Origin: Porphyridium purpureum
Taxonomy: Eukaryota; Rhodophyta; Bangiophyceae; Porphyridiales; Porphyridiaceae
Assembly (NCBI GenBank): GCA_008690995.1
Contig: VRMN01000006.1
Span: 196,501-260,500 of the forward strand
Direction: 5' to 3'
DNA length: 64,000 nucleotides
The notes below the pieces were generated by a model. It was not told where the DNA came from, searched no databases, and saw only the letters and a program-made list of their open reading frames with translations. Shown here piece by piece: positions 1-8,726 of the stretch. The first letter of the stretch is position 1. Each line of letters opens with the position of its first letter. Position numbers and translations under genes: made by a program.

Positions 1-1
1 G

Positions 2-421
2 ACACCCATGTTCAAGTTTAGCGCTGTAGGCATCGGTGACGCAGACCGTGAGGAGACTTGGAATATTCCGCGAAGAAGTGTGTCGCAGAGTAAGTACAAC
101 CACCAGGATAGCGGCATGAGCACGGAGGTTGAAGTGAGAAGTCTGACATCGATCATGAAGGAACGAGGCCACACATACCTCGATATCTGTAAGATTGACG
201 TGGAAGGGGCAGAATACGAGGTGCTAATCAGCCTGCTGGAGGACGGCGGGTGTCTACCGACCAACCAGCTGCTCATGGAAACACACTCCTACCAGGTCGC
301 CGGACTGCAGAGCGCTCACGTCAAGACAAAGGCTCTTTTGGGGAAGGCGGGTTTCAAGCTTGTCAGCGCTGGCATTGGAGGCCACGAGCACACATGGATC
401 CGCTTTCAATCGCGGCCTTGA
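2..421 (+). CDS. FkbM/Methyltransf_21-type methyltransferase, C-terminal part
   Basis: The reading frame is open to the left edge of the window, so this is the 3' end of a longer gene; the first visible ATG is at 8 but nothing shows it is the start. The signature is LDICKIDVEGAEYEVL, the acidic SAM-dependent methyltransferase motif of the FkbM/Methyltransf_21 group (also seen in METTL24-like proteins), followed by a strand with LLMETHSYQ and a C-terminal GFKLVSAGIGGHEHTWIRF segment that fits the last strands of the fold. Enzymes of this type usually O-methylate sugars or small metabolites; the substrate cannot be read from this fragment. Family is fairly sure, subfamily is not. Confidence 0.7.
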   Translation, partial: TPMFKFSAVGIGDADREETWNIPRRSVSQSKYNHQDSGMSTEVEVRSLTSIMKERGHTYLDICKIDVEGAEYEVLISLLEDGGCLPTNQLLMETHSYQVAGLQSAHVKTKALLGKAGFKLVSAGIGGHEHTWIRFQSRP

Positions 422-590
422 GCCCCAGCGCCGTCACCCCATATCGGCCGCAACCAGTTTCCACACCACTGACTGTACTCACGGTACTGTTCGGCTACCT
501 CGCAGATTACTCGAGGCGCACAGGCGGATGAACGCTCGTGACGGTGCGTTGTCGGTGCTCTGGTTGAAAGTTTCCTCGTCCGTGCGCACC

Positions 591-1169
591 ATGGCTCTGT
601 TTATTGGATGCGGTGCCGGGCTAGGCCGCGCGGCATTATCGCAAGGAACCCTCCTGCGCCGCGATTTGTGTTCAAATGGTCGTATCCGAACGCGAACCCG
701 AACGGCGCGCGATCTGCAAATGAACACGCGCACGGAGAGCGTCAAGGCAGCGTTGGTGTCAGCGATTGGCGGGTCGTTTATGCTGGCACCGGCTTCAGTC
801 GCTGCCGCATATGTGCAGGGCACCGGTCTTTCGCCACAGTGGGAGCTCGGTGTGGATATGGGTGCGCTGAGTCTCGCTCTGTTCGGGATTACGTACCGGT
901 ATTGTGTGAGTGAGAGCAACGCGAAGAACTCAATGCTGCAGCAAGGCGTGGTGGGTGCTTTTGCAATAACGCGCACTGCTAGCGCGCTGCGCGCTTCACC
1001 GACCTGCGTTCCGATTCCGTTGCAATGCGGGCCGCCGCTTGGCTACTTTGACTATGCCATGTTGTTCGACGGAACGGTCATGCTGACGGAATCGCTGCTT
1101 GCGTTTGGGTTTGCCGCTATATGCTTGGAATTCGCTTTCAGGAAAGGCTGGCTGCTGCGCATGGAGTAG
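591..1169 (+). CDS. Small plastid-type membrane protein of cyanobacterial character
   Basis: 192 residues from the ATG at 591, which sits in a good context (CACCATGG); an in-frame ATG at 528 would add 21 residues. The first ~44 residues are Arg/Ser/Ala-rich with almost no acids, like a plastid transit peptide, and end before MNTRTESVKAALVS. The rest holds about four hydrophobic stretches: AALVSAIGGSFMLAPASVAAA, LSLALFGITYRYCV, the GVVGAFAITRTAS segment, and ESLLAFGFAAICLEFAF. The pattern GxxYRYxV followed by GVVGAFxxxR resembles a family of small cyanobacterial and chloroplast membrane proteins of unknown function, by memory of the family rather than a search. An ACTGTAC element lies at 472-478, about 115 bp upstream. 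Confidence 0.6.
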   Translation: MALFIGCGAGLGRAALSQGTLLRRDLCSNGRIRTRTRTARDLQMNTRTESVKAALVSAIGGSFMLAPASVAAAYVQGTGLSPQWELGVDMGALSLALFGITYRYCVSESNAKNSMLQQGVVGAFAITRTASALRASPTCVPIPLQCGPPLGYFDYAMLFDGTVMLTESLLAFGFAAICLEFAFRKGWLLRME

Positions 1170-1245
1170 GCGGTGTCTTCTGCGGAATTCTGCGAGAGCT
1201 TCGAGAGAATGTCGATTGGTGCCGTGGTCGAGGAACATTGTTTAT

Positions 1246-3042
1246 TTACTCATCTGATTCAGATGCACCTTCCATGTCAAAGGTCTCGATGACCATTACG
1301 TCATCGCCATCATTACGGATATCTTGTGCTTCGCCCGTCGCCTTATTGCCTACAATACACTGGCTCTCCCTTGCATTTTCAGTCTGGGATGTGTTAACGT
1401 CTGTTTCCATTTCCCACCAATTTTGCGTGTTCGGGAGCGCGGCGGAATGTCTGCGCCTAAAGCGCTCGACCAATTTCGTGGCTGCTTCACACCCAAACTC
1501 CTCCACGACCAGTTCCGATATTTTATCACATACAGAAGCGCGGAGCTTCTCCCACGATACGGGATCAAAGAACCCGCGCTCGTTTTTAGATTCAAACGCT
1601 TGTGAGTATGTCGCAGCGAAAACTTGCTCTTGCAAACAAGACACCTGATTCAGCACAAAGCTCAAACAGCTGGCATCCTTTGGCAATCTCTCAAGTCGGG
1701 GTCCTCGCACTGCACGATCTTCGAGCGCAGCGGTCACAAAGTCGGTCAAGGATCCGTTCCCAACTGTGTGTGAGCGGTCGCGACAGTCTGGATTGAGCTC
1801 AGTGTACATGGCTTCAGCACATTCAGGACGAATTGTGAGCGCGGCTCGTGCGAGCTCATCCAAATTTTCCACGCGGATCTTCAGGAGCTGATAAACACGA
1901 TACACTTGAGCATCCTTTCTGGGATCGACACCTAGGGGAATGAGCAGCGGCGGCGCGAATGCGCAGCGAGGCTCAAATGTATAAACGCAGAAGCGCAGCA
2001 GCTTTCGCGTCATGTCAACCAGAGACGAATCGCTCGCAAAGTGACTCTCTATCTCTTGTTGCGTCCACAGCTTGGGCTGGGTTCCCAGGAGCGCCTGCAT
2101 GCGAGGCAAATGATCGATCAGCGGCTTTTGCTTTATGCCCACTATCCTGTGGCCTAAAATATCGGTCGGTACCGTCAGGGAGTTGCTCGCCACGACAACA
2201 AAGTCATTTGCACGTTCCCACAGCTTCGTCTGCATGGGACGTAAAACGGATTGCGCGCGCGGGACCTTGAAATCCCGTTCAACGTAGCCCATGCCGCGTC
2301 CAAAACTCAATGCCTCAAGTAAGTCGCTCAGGTCGTCCGAACTTTGAGCGGGCCCATTCACAACATCCATTCCGTATTCTGAGTAGGGAGCAAACGGGGA
2401 ACGCTCGTACATGGCAATCACTTGATCAAATGCTTTGCGCACATATTCGCGCGTGTTCGAGTAGCGACTTGGGTTTTTTGTGAGGTATTGGAAGTCTGCG
2501 AGGTACTTGAGAAATTCAATCGACTGTAGCGCAATGCCCACCACTTGGTAGCCATACACTTTGTCACACGAACACGCTTGCAACTTGAGCAGTGCCACCA
2601 TCCGGTTTGCGGTCGAGCCGTCGTGCCGATAAAGAACTACTTTGGGCGCAGACAGCACCGTTCGCCTCGTTCCAAGCGTGTGTTCGCGTAGTTCATGCTC
2701 ATGACGCTTTTCCCAATCGAGCAACTCTTGCTGCGTTTCGAACTTTGGCACGCGCGGCGGCGCCGCATCGAATGAAAGCCGAAGTGAGGCCGCCTGTCCG
2801 TCCTCATAAGCGCGCAGAAGGGCCTCGTGTCCACCCAGCGCAAGCACGGCGTTCCATGGACGATTCGAATCCTGCAAAACGCCGGGCAAGTGCACTTGAA
2901 GAAGTGGCGGCGCGTCCACGCGCGAAGCAGGTTGTGTAGTTTTGTCCACTCCGCCTCCACCCCTTTTGTTCTGCGCGGTGCTTGACTGGTCTGTACTCGC
3001 CTGTGTCGGGATGGGAACGGGGATGCGGATTCGCATTCGCAT
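1246..3042 (-). CDS. Transcription factor IIIC subunit 5 (tau95/Sfc1 type)
   Basis: 598 residues from the ATG at 3042; the frame continues upstream only to a GTG inside the AP-3 mu gene. TFIIIC5 belongs to the tauA part of TFIIIC, which recognises the A box of tRNA genes for RNA polymerase III. Family marks are VHLPGVLQD followed by VLALGGHEALLRAYED near residue 52 (compare the YPGVV...LGGEEGV start of the barrel in GTF3C5), a central DFQYLT, and the C-terminal LGVDPRKDAQVYRVYQLLKIRV, matching the GYDPRK...YQxLDFR motif of the family. The C-terminus is acidic (EGASESDE), as in tau95. The N-terminal ~40 residues are low complexity (RMRMRIRIPVPIP). It lies 71 bp downstream of AP-3 mu on the same strand. 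Confidence 0.8.
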   Translation of the reverse strand: MRMRIRIPVPIPTQASTDQSSTAQNKRGGGGVDKTTQPASRVDAPPLLQVHLPGVLQDSNRPWNAVLALGGHEALLRAYEDGQAASLRLSFDAAPPRVPKFETQQELLDWEKRHEHELREHTLGTRRTVLSAPKVVLYRHDGSTANRMVALLKLQACSCDKVYGYQVVGIALQSIEFLKYLADFQYLTKNPSRYSNTREYVRKAFDQVIAMYERSPFAPYSEYGMDVVNGPAQSSDDLSDLLEALSFGRGMGYVERDFKVPRAQSVLRPMQTKLWERANDFVVVASNSLTVPTDILGHRIVGIKQKPLIDHLPRMQALLGTQPKLWTQQEIESHFASDSSLVDMTRKLLRFCVYTFEPRCAFAPPLLIPLGVDPRKDAQVYRVYQLLKIRVENLDELARAALTIRPECAEAMYTELNPDCRDRSHTVGNGSLTDFVTAALEDRAVRGPRLERLPKDASCLSFVLNQVSCLQEQVFAATYSQAFESKNERGFFDPVSWEKLRASVCDKISELVVEEFGCEAATKLVERFRRRHSAALPNTQNWWEMETDVNTSQTENARESQCIVGNKATGEAQDIRNDGDDVMVIETFDMEGASESDE

Positions 3043-3113
3043 CCTGCAAACGCCGGTTGCATGTACGCGCCGCAAAGCTCTGGGTAGTGCGCTGTGACCA
3101 AGTTTCGTCTCTT

Positions 3114-4397
3114 TTATCGGAACTCGAATTGACCCGAGCTTGTCGAGCACTTGAGGCCTTTAAATGGCTTGTACGCTTCGCCGTAGACGTCGAGCCGCTG
3201 CACGCCCATCCCGGTCAATGACGCAAGCGGGATGTAGAAATCGGCCATGACGCTAGGCTTGCGTTCTGGGCATGGCTGGTTGGGATCCAGGTGGAGCACG
3301 CCAGAGAGCTGCGCGAGACGCCCGCGCGCAAGCGTACCAATGCGCCAGTCACAAAGCCGCGTGGATGGATCGAAGCGCACTGTGCCGACGTCTGCAGAGA
3401 GCACCGCGGTCTGAACCTGGAAGGGAAACGGAATTCGCACGCCGCATTGCTCGGTACCGGAGGAGCCAGCTGCGGAAAATCGTGGGACAAAAGTGATGCG
3501 CACGGAGCCCTCGTGCCGATCGGCATTAAACCGAATGTCAGACTGGATCTCTATCGGTAGCGAGACCTGCGGGTTGCGGACGATGTACCGCATCAGCGTG
3601 CATTTGCCGTCTGGCGGGACAAACGAAAGCACCTTGTCGCGCTCATAACTTGCGTAGCGAACGCACGGGTGCAGACTGCAATCCGAGATCATGAGCGGGT
3701 CTGTGAACACCAGCTTGAGGTCGGGCATTCCAGAAAGGTGCGCGTCGCACACAACGTCAGCGGCCACGCACATGTACAGCGCCCTACCGTCCGGGCCCAC
3801 GATTGCATCCACGCTTTCATTAATGTCGATGAATACTTCATTCTGCGAGTACTTGGCGCCTAGTCTGCGCCAGGGCACAGGTGTCAACGAGCCTCGAGGC
3901 AGCTCGCGTTTCAAGAAGCCCTCCGAAACCACCGCACTGGCCATTTCCGGGCCGACCGTAGTGAGCAGCTTCGACAACATGCTAGGTGGAGGCAGCAGCT
4001 CCATGAGGACGTTGCTCTCAGTCGTCATGGCATATCCGTTGTCCATAATTTCATCGAGCAGCTCGTACACAGTCACGAAATGTTCCTTGATAGCAAACTC
4101 GTTGCACTCACCAAAGTAGATCTGCAACAGCTCGGCAATCCGCTCCAGCATCTGCAACGCCAGCGCGGGCGATGACTCCTGAGCCACGAGCGCCAGAAAC
4201 ACGAGCGCGCCACGATTGACGTGCACCGCAAAGCACGAACCGGCCAGCCGTATCACTGGTGGCACAGCGGAGCCCGCGCCGCTCATCTGTAGAAGATCAC
4301 GGAACTTATCGCACTCAACTCGACGCACATTACCACGGTAGTGCTTCTCGATGAGCACTTCCCGGCTGCCATCCAGAATAAACACCGACTGAATCAT
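3114..4397 (-). CDS. AP3M: AP-3 complex subunit mu
   Basis: 427 residues, the normal AP-3 mu length. The start at 4397 gives MIQSVFILDGSREVLIEKH, which aligns well with known mu3 N-termini (MIHSLFLI...EKHW). The N-terminal longin-like domain spans about residues 1-140, including the FAIKEHFVTVYELLDEIMDNGY helix. The mu homology domain starts near VPWRRLGAKYSQNEVFIDI and contains LSGMPDLKLVF, LHPCVRYASYERDKVLSFVPPDG and the C-terminal YKPFKGLKC segment. The LSGMPDL and VLSFVPPDG blocks favour AP-3 over AP-1 or AP-2. AP-3 sorts cargo from Golgi/endosomes to vacuole or lysosome-like organelles. It is divergent from the flippase gene across about 440 bp. Confidence 0.9.
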   Translation of the reverse strand: MIQSVFILDGSREVLIEKHYRGNVRRVECDKFRDLLQMSGAGSAVPPVIRLAGSCFAVHVNRGALVFLALVAQESSPALALQMLERIAELLQIYFGECNEFAIKEHFVTVYELLDEIMDNGYAMTTESNVLMELLPPPSMLSKLLTTVGPEMASAVVSEGFLKRELPRGSLTPVPWRRLGAKYSQNEVFIDINESVDAIVGPDGRALYMCVAADVVCDAHLSGMPDLKLVFTDPLMISDCSLHPCVRYASYERDKVLSFVPPDGKCTLMRYIVRNPQVSLPIEIQSDIRFNADRHEGSVRITFVPRFSAAGSSGTEQCGVRIPFPFQVQTAVLSADVGTVRFDPSTRLCDWRIGTLARGRLAQLSGVLHLDPNQPCPERKPSVMADFYIPLASLTGMGVQRLDVYGEAYKPFKGLKCSTSSGQFEFR

Positions 4398-4834
4398 GAT
4401 CACACATTCAAGCTCCCGTCAGACAACGGAGTGCCACGTAACGGTCAAATCTCTGCGCTCGCTTCTTCCCAGTACAGAGCGACGTCAGGCTTGGTCCATG
4501 CACAGATTCACAGCACACCAAATACCAGACACGAAACACACAATGTCACGTCGCTGAGGCCCACCGCTTCTTCTCCACCTGTCGCTGTTTGCTCCTTCCT
4601 CGCCCCGCGCAAAACAACCGGAACGGTTCGTCTGCCGGTTTAAACCAATAACCCGTTATGGCACGTTGAAACCATTAAACCATTTGAACCGTTTTGACTA
4701 TGTGCCTCGACATGAGACAGCGATGAGGGTCGCTCGAGCAGTGGAGAGAGTCTCGCTTGCGTTTGGTTGCGGCTTGAACGGGGGCAGCCGGTGCAGGTGA
4801 AGACGCACGCGCGTGTACAAAAGTGCTGCAGCTT
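4398..4834. promoter_or_regulatory. Bidirectional promoter region, AP-3 mu and P4-ATPase
   Basis: This 437-bp gap separates the two divergent starts and must hold both promoters. GTACAG (4472-4477), a relative of the recurrent GTACAGT element, lies about 75 bp upstream of the AP-3 mu start. No clear TATA box is visible for either gene. A short run with repeated AACC/GGTT words (about 4615-4695) has partial inverted symmetry. Confidence 0.4.
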
Positions 4835-7800
4835 ATGATGGTTTCTTCTGGAGCGCCCGGAGACGCGCGGCACGCGCCTGCTGAGGCAGATGCCATGCGC
4901 CGTGACTCTGCGCTTGGAGACAGACCGGAGTACACTCGTGGTCACGCCGGACAGGCAGCGGGAGAATTCGGGTATGGGTATGGGTATGGATACACCTCGC
5001 CTTCGGCTCCCGAGCTCGCGAATACAGAGAACTTGCTGCATAATTACTACAACGTGTTTGGCGGCCGCAACATATCAGGCGAGCGTTCGACCGGACAGTC
5101 GAGTTTGCACCGGATTGTGCATGGTGGAAGCAGTACTGTTCATGAGATGCGAAGCACTTTGGCATTGGACGCCGCGACAGATGCAAGCTATAGTCGAGGG
5201 ACCTCTCCTCGCGTGTACAAAAACCAGTTACATAGTCCGTCAAGTCATGATTCAGGCGACGAATCCAGGCATTGGGCTACCTACAAGGACTTAATGGAGC
5301 CCATGAACGCGTCGTCAAGTTATAGGTCCGGTTCAAATAGTCCAGCATCTGGCATGATATCGTGGCGCACGCGGATGATGCGTCTGGGTAGTAACCTTTC
5401 GCTTCCGCAGCTCGCAAGGCGTGGTAGAGATGCTACGGACCCAAAAAACCAGGAAAAAGTTATTGCACTCGGCGGAGGGGACCTGGGAGGCCGAAGCAGG
5501 AAACGCTCGGGGAGCAACGCGATCAATAATCGAAAGCATAACGTGGTAACGTTCCTCCCGCTCGTCCTGCTGGAGCAGTTTCGTATGTTCTACAACCTCT
5601 TTTTTCTGTTCATTGCCTTGTCCCAACTGATTCCAGCGTTGCGCATTGGGCTGCTTTCAACCTATCTGGCCCCGTTGCTCTTTGTGCTCTGTGTCACGCT
5701 GACCAAAGAAGCTGTGGACGAGTACAAGCGCTGGGTGCGCGACCGCGAGGTGAACAACTACGAGTACGATGTTCTTCTTCCGTCGCGAGGGAATGGGCTC
5801 GGGGACGACCGAGACCGTGAGCGCGTGCCAAGCCGGAATCTGAGCGAGGGTGATATCATCGTGATCAATATCAATGAGCGTGTGCCCGCAGATGTGCTTC
5901 TGCTTCGTGCTTTTCCGTCGGACGGCTCTGGCGATGGATTATTCATCCGCACAGACCAGCTGGACGGTGAAACGGACTGGAAGCTGCGCCGCGCCGTGCA
6001 ATATACGCAGAAGCTCGATTCCGACACTGCGCTCTTCCAAGCACAAGCTGAAGTGACAGCCGAAGCACCGCGCCGCGAAATCTATGACTTCATGGGCAAA
6101 TTTATACTGCCAGAAAGGGATGGTTACGCCGAAGCACTCAGTCTTGAAAATACTCTGTGGGCAAACACCGTACTTGCGTCGGGCCATGCCGTTGCAATGG
6201 TAATGTACGTGGGACGGGAAACCCGCACCATGATGAACGCTTCCAGTCCGCGCACCAAAGTGGGCTTATTTGAGCACGAACTCAATTTCTTGTCCAAAGT
6301 TCTCTTTGTTGCGCTGGCCCTCTTTGCATTGACGCTCACCGCCCTGCGCGGATGGTATGGGGATTGGTGGCTCTACCTGTTTCGGTACATGTTGTTGCTT
6401 TCATATATTATCCCAATCTCGCTACGCGTGAATCTTGACATGGCGAAACTTGTATATGCATATATGATCGAACACGACGACAAGATTCCTGGCTGCGTGG
6501 TGCGCTCAACAGACTTCCCAGAAGAGCTCGGCCGCGTCGGCTTCTTGCTTTCGGATAAGACGGGCACTCTCACACAGAACCAAATGGCATTCAAGAAGCT
6601 TCATCTAGGCGCCGTGCTTTTTACGCGTGACAATATTTCCGACATACAGCGTCATGCCGAGCTCATCTTCGGCGCGCGAAGCCCGAACGCCAGTAGCAAG
6701 GGGACGGAGAAGGTATTCGCGCAGGAGCAAGAGATTCGGGCGGCTGCTTCCACGCCAAAGGTGGTGTCTGCAAAGGGAAATCCAAGCCGGGTGTTCAACG
6801 CTGTCCAGGAAGCACTAGTTGCCATTGGTGTGACACATAATGTGACCCCCGTAGAAGAAAATGGTAGTCGGGAGCTGCAGGCAGCGTCTCCTGACGAGGT
6901 TGCACTAATCCAGTTTCTCGAGACGGTCGGGATTGAGCTAGTATCTCGGACAGCGACCACCGTACAACTTGCAGCCGTTGCGCAAGACCGGACGCGTACG
7001 CTGAATGTTCTGTACGAGTTTCCGTTCACTTCGGACGCGAAGCGCATGGGGATAGTTGTGCAAGACGCTGAGAGTGGCACAATTACTTTCTACTGCAAAG
7101 GCGCCGACTCTGTGATGGATCGCATAGTCAAGTATAATGACTGGCTGGAGGAGGAATGCGGCAACCTCGCGCGCGAAGGACTTCGCACGCTCGTGTTCGC
7201 TAAACGCACGCTCTCGCAGGATGAGTTTGACGTCTTTGCTCAGCGCTGGGAGCAGGCACGCCTGCAGACGTTCAATCGCAAGCAGGCGCTAGCGGATGTG
7301 CAACGCACGCTCGAGCGCGACATGCAGTTGATTTGTATCACAGGTGTGGAGGATAAGCTCCAGCCAAATGTGCGTAGTACTCTCGAAAAGTTACGCCACG
7401 CTGGGCTGCGGATCTGGATGCTCACGGGCGATAAGGTGGAGACAGCGACGTGCGTAGCCATTAGCTCTTGCCTGGTAGAGCGCACGCAATCGATGTACAG
7501 CATCGTGGGTGTCACCAATCGCCTTCAAGTATCTACGCAGCTGGCCGAATTTCAGCGCATGCATAATAGCGTTCTTATCGTGGACGGTGTTTCATTACAG
7601 ACCCTCCTTGACCATTTTCCAAGTGAGTTTGTCGCGGCTGCGTCGCAGGCGCCAGCTGCCGTGGCTTCAAGATGCAGCCCTGTGCAAAAGGCGGCCATCG
7701 TAAATTTGCTGAAGAAGCATTCTGGGCTGCAAGTCGCCGCGATTGGCGACGGCGGGAATGACGTAAACATGATTCAGGAAGCGAACGTCGGGATAGGCAT

Positions 7801-8548
7801 TCCGGGCAAGGAAGGCATGCAGGCGTCTTTGGCGGCAGACTTTTCAATTACTTCTTTCGGCCACCTCACGCCGTTGCTCCTTTGGCACGGCCGCAATTCG
7901 TACAAGCGCTCTGCTCGGCTGGCGCTTTTTGTGATGCACCGAGGGCTTATCATCGCGATCATTCAAATGGTGTATTCGGCTATTTTCTTCTACGCAGCTG
8001 TTGCTGTATACCACAGTTGGATTATGGTGGGCTACGCGACCATTTTCACAATGTTTCCGATTTTCTCGCTGGTCATCGACGAGGACGTCTCGTTTGTGAT
8101 TGCAGATACGTACCCAGAGCTGTATCGAGAGCTGCAAAAGGGCCGGTCGCTGAATTTGCGCCAGTTTTTGATCATGGTGTTCAAGAGCGTCTACCAAGGC
8201 ACGGTCATAATGGTCTTTTCAGTTTACATTTTGCGCGACGATACGTACTTCAGTCTTATGAACCTCAGCACGGTCTCATTCTCAGCGCTTATATTCACCG
8301 AACTGCTCATGATTGCCTTTGAGATCAATTCTTGGAAGCTGCTCATGATAGTGGCCGAGGTGTTCAGTATGGTTGCTTACTTACTTGCTATCTTGGTCTT
8401 GTCCGATGTGTTCAACAAGTCGGTAATTTTTACCTGGAATTTCTTCGGCCGCGTGCTGGTGGTGACATTAGTCAGCTGTCTTCCAGTCACACTCGGAAAG
8501 TTCCTGCGGCGCAAGTTTTCCCCACCAGCATATGCAAAACTCACGTGA
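4835..8548 (+). CDS. P4-type phospholipid-flipping ATPase, Neo1/ATP9 (P4B) type
   Basis: 1,237 residues from the ATG at 4835 (the frame continues upstream only to a GTG). P4-ATPases move phospholipids to the cytosolic leaflet. Visible parts: a disordered N-terminal ~220 residues with a GYGYGYGY run coded by repeated GGGTAT; a first membrane pair beginning VVTFLPLVLLEQFRMFYNLFF; the actuator loop DQLDGETDWK (DGET near residue 377); the phosphorylation motif DKTGTLTQN with Asp at ~574; the nucleotide-binding KGAD; TGDK near 864; hinge GDGGNDVNMIQEA near 971; and about six C-terminal membrane helices. STDFPEELGRVGFLLSDKTGTLTQN and the PRTKVGLFEHELN segment favour the Neo1/ATP9A-B subclass, which works at Golgi/endosomes without a CDC50 subunit. 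Confidence 0.92.
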   Translation: MMVSSGAPGDARHAPAEADAMRRDSALGDRPEYTRGHAGQAAGEFGYGYGYGYTSPSAPELANTENLLHNYYNVFGGRNISGERSTGQSSLHRIVHGGSSTVHEMRSTLALDAATDASYSRGTSPRVYKNQLHSPSSHDSGDESRHWATYKDLMEPMNASSSYRSGSNSPASGMISWRTRMMRLGSNLSLPQLARRGRDATDPKNQEKVIALGGGDLGGRSRKRSGSNAINNRKHNVVTFLPLVLLEQFRMFYNLFFLFIALSQLIPALRIGLLSTYLAPLLFVLCVTLTKEAVDEYKRWVRDREVNNYEYDVLLPSRGNGLGDDRDRERVPSRNLSEGDIIVININERVPADVLLLRAFPSDGSGDGLFIRTDQLDGETDWKLRRAVQYTQKLDSDTALFQAQAEVTAEAPRREIYDFMGKFILPERDGYAEALSLENTLWANTVLASGHAVAMVMYVGRETRTMMNASSPRTKVGLFEHELNFLSKVLFVALALFALTLTALRGWYGDWWLYLFRYMLLLSYIIPISLRVNLDMAKLVYAYMIEHDDKIPGCVVRSTDFPEELGRVGFLLSDKTGTLTQNQMAFKKLHLGAVLFTRDNISDIQRHAELIFGARSPNASSKGTEKVFAQEQEIRAAASTPKVVSAKGNPSRVFNAVQEALVAIGVTHNVTPVEENGSRELQAASPDEVALIQFLETVGIELVSRTATTVQLAAVAQDRTRTLNVLYEFPFTSDAKRMGIVVQDAESGTITFYCKGADSVMDRIVKYNDWLEEECGNLAREGLRTLVFAKRTLSQDEFDVFAQRWEQARLQTFNRKQALADVQRTLERDMQLICITGVEDKLQPNVRSTLEKLRHAGLRIWMLTGDKVETATCVAISSCLVERTQSMYSIVGVTNRLQVSTQLAEFQRMHNSVLIVDGVSLQTLLDHFPSEFVAAASQAPAAVASRCSPVQKAAIVNLLKKHSGLQVAAIGDGGNDVNMIQEANVGIGIPGKEGMQASLAADFSITSFGHLTPLLLWHGRNSYKRSARLALFVMHRGLIIAIIQMVYSAIFFYAAVAVYHSWIMVGYATIFTMFPIFSLVIDEDVSFVIADTYPELYRELQKGRSLNLRQFLIMVFKSVYQGTVIMVFSVYILRDDTYFSLMNLSTVSFSALIFTELLMIAFEINSWKLLMIVAEVFSMVAYLLAILVLSDVFNKSVIFTWNFFGRVLVVTLVSCLPVTLGKFLRRKFSPPAYAKLT

Positions 8549-8726
8549 GTGGTGAAGAGCAACAGAAAAAGTCGCGATCGAGAAATCAGGGATGGGAATG
8601 GATAGTTGACAGTGCCGCTGTTATTGATCCTGCTGATAGTTAAAATCTTCTATACTTTGTCCGACGAATTACGCGACAACGTAAAAGGAGCCCTACTTAG
8701 TTGGATTCTGACACCCGTCTTCTCGG
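8549..8726. other. Convergent 3' intergenic region
   Basis: 178 bp between the flippase stop and the MscS stop. It is AT-richer than its surroundings and should hold both transcript ends. I see no gene in it. Confidence 0.4.
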
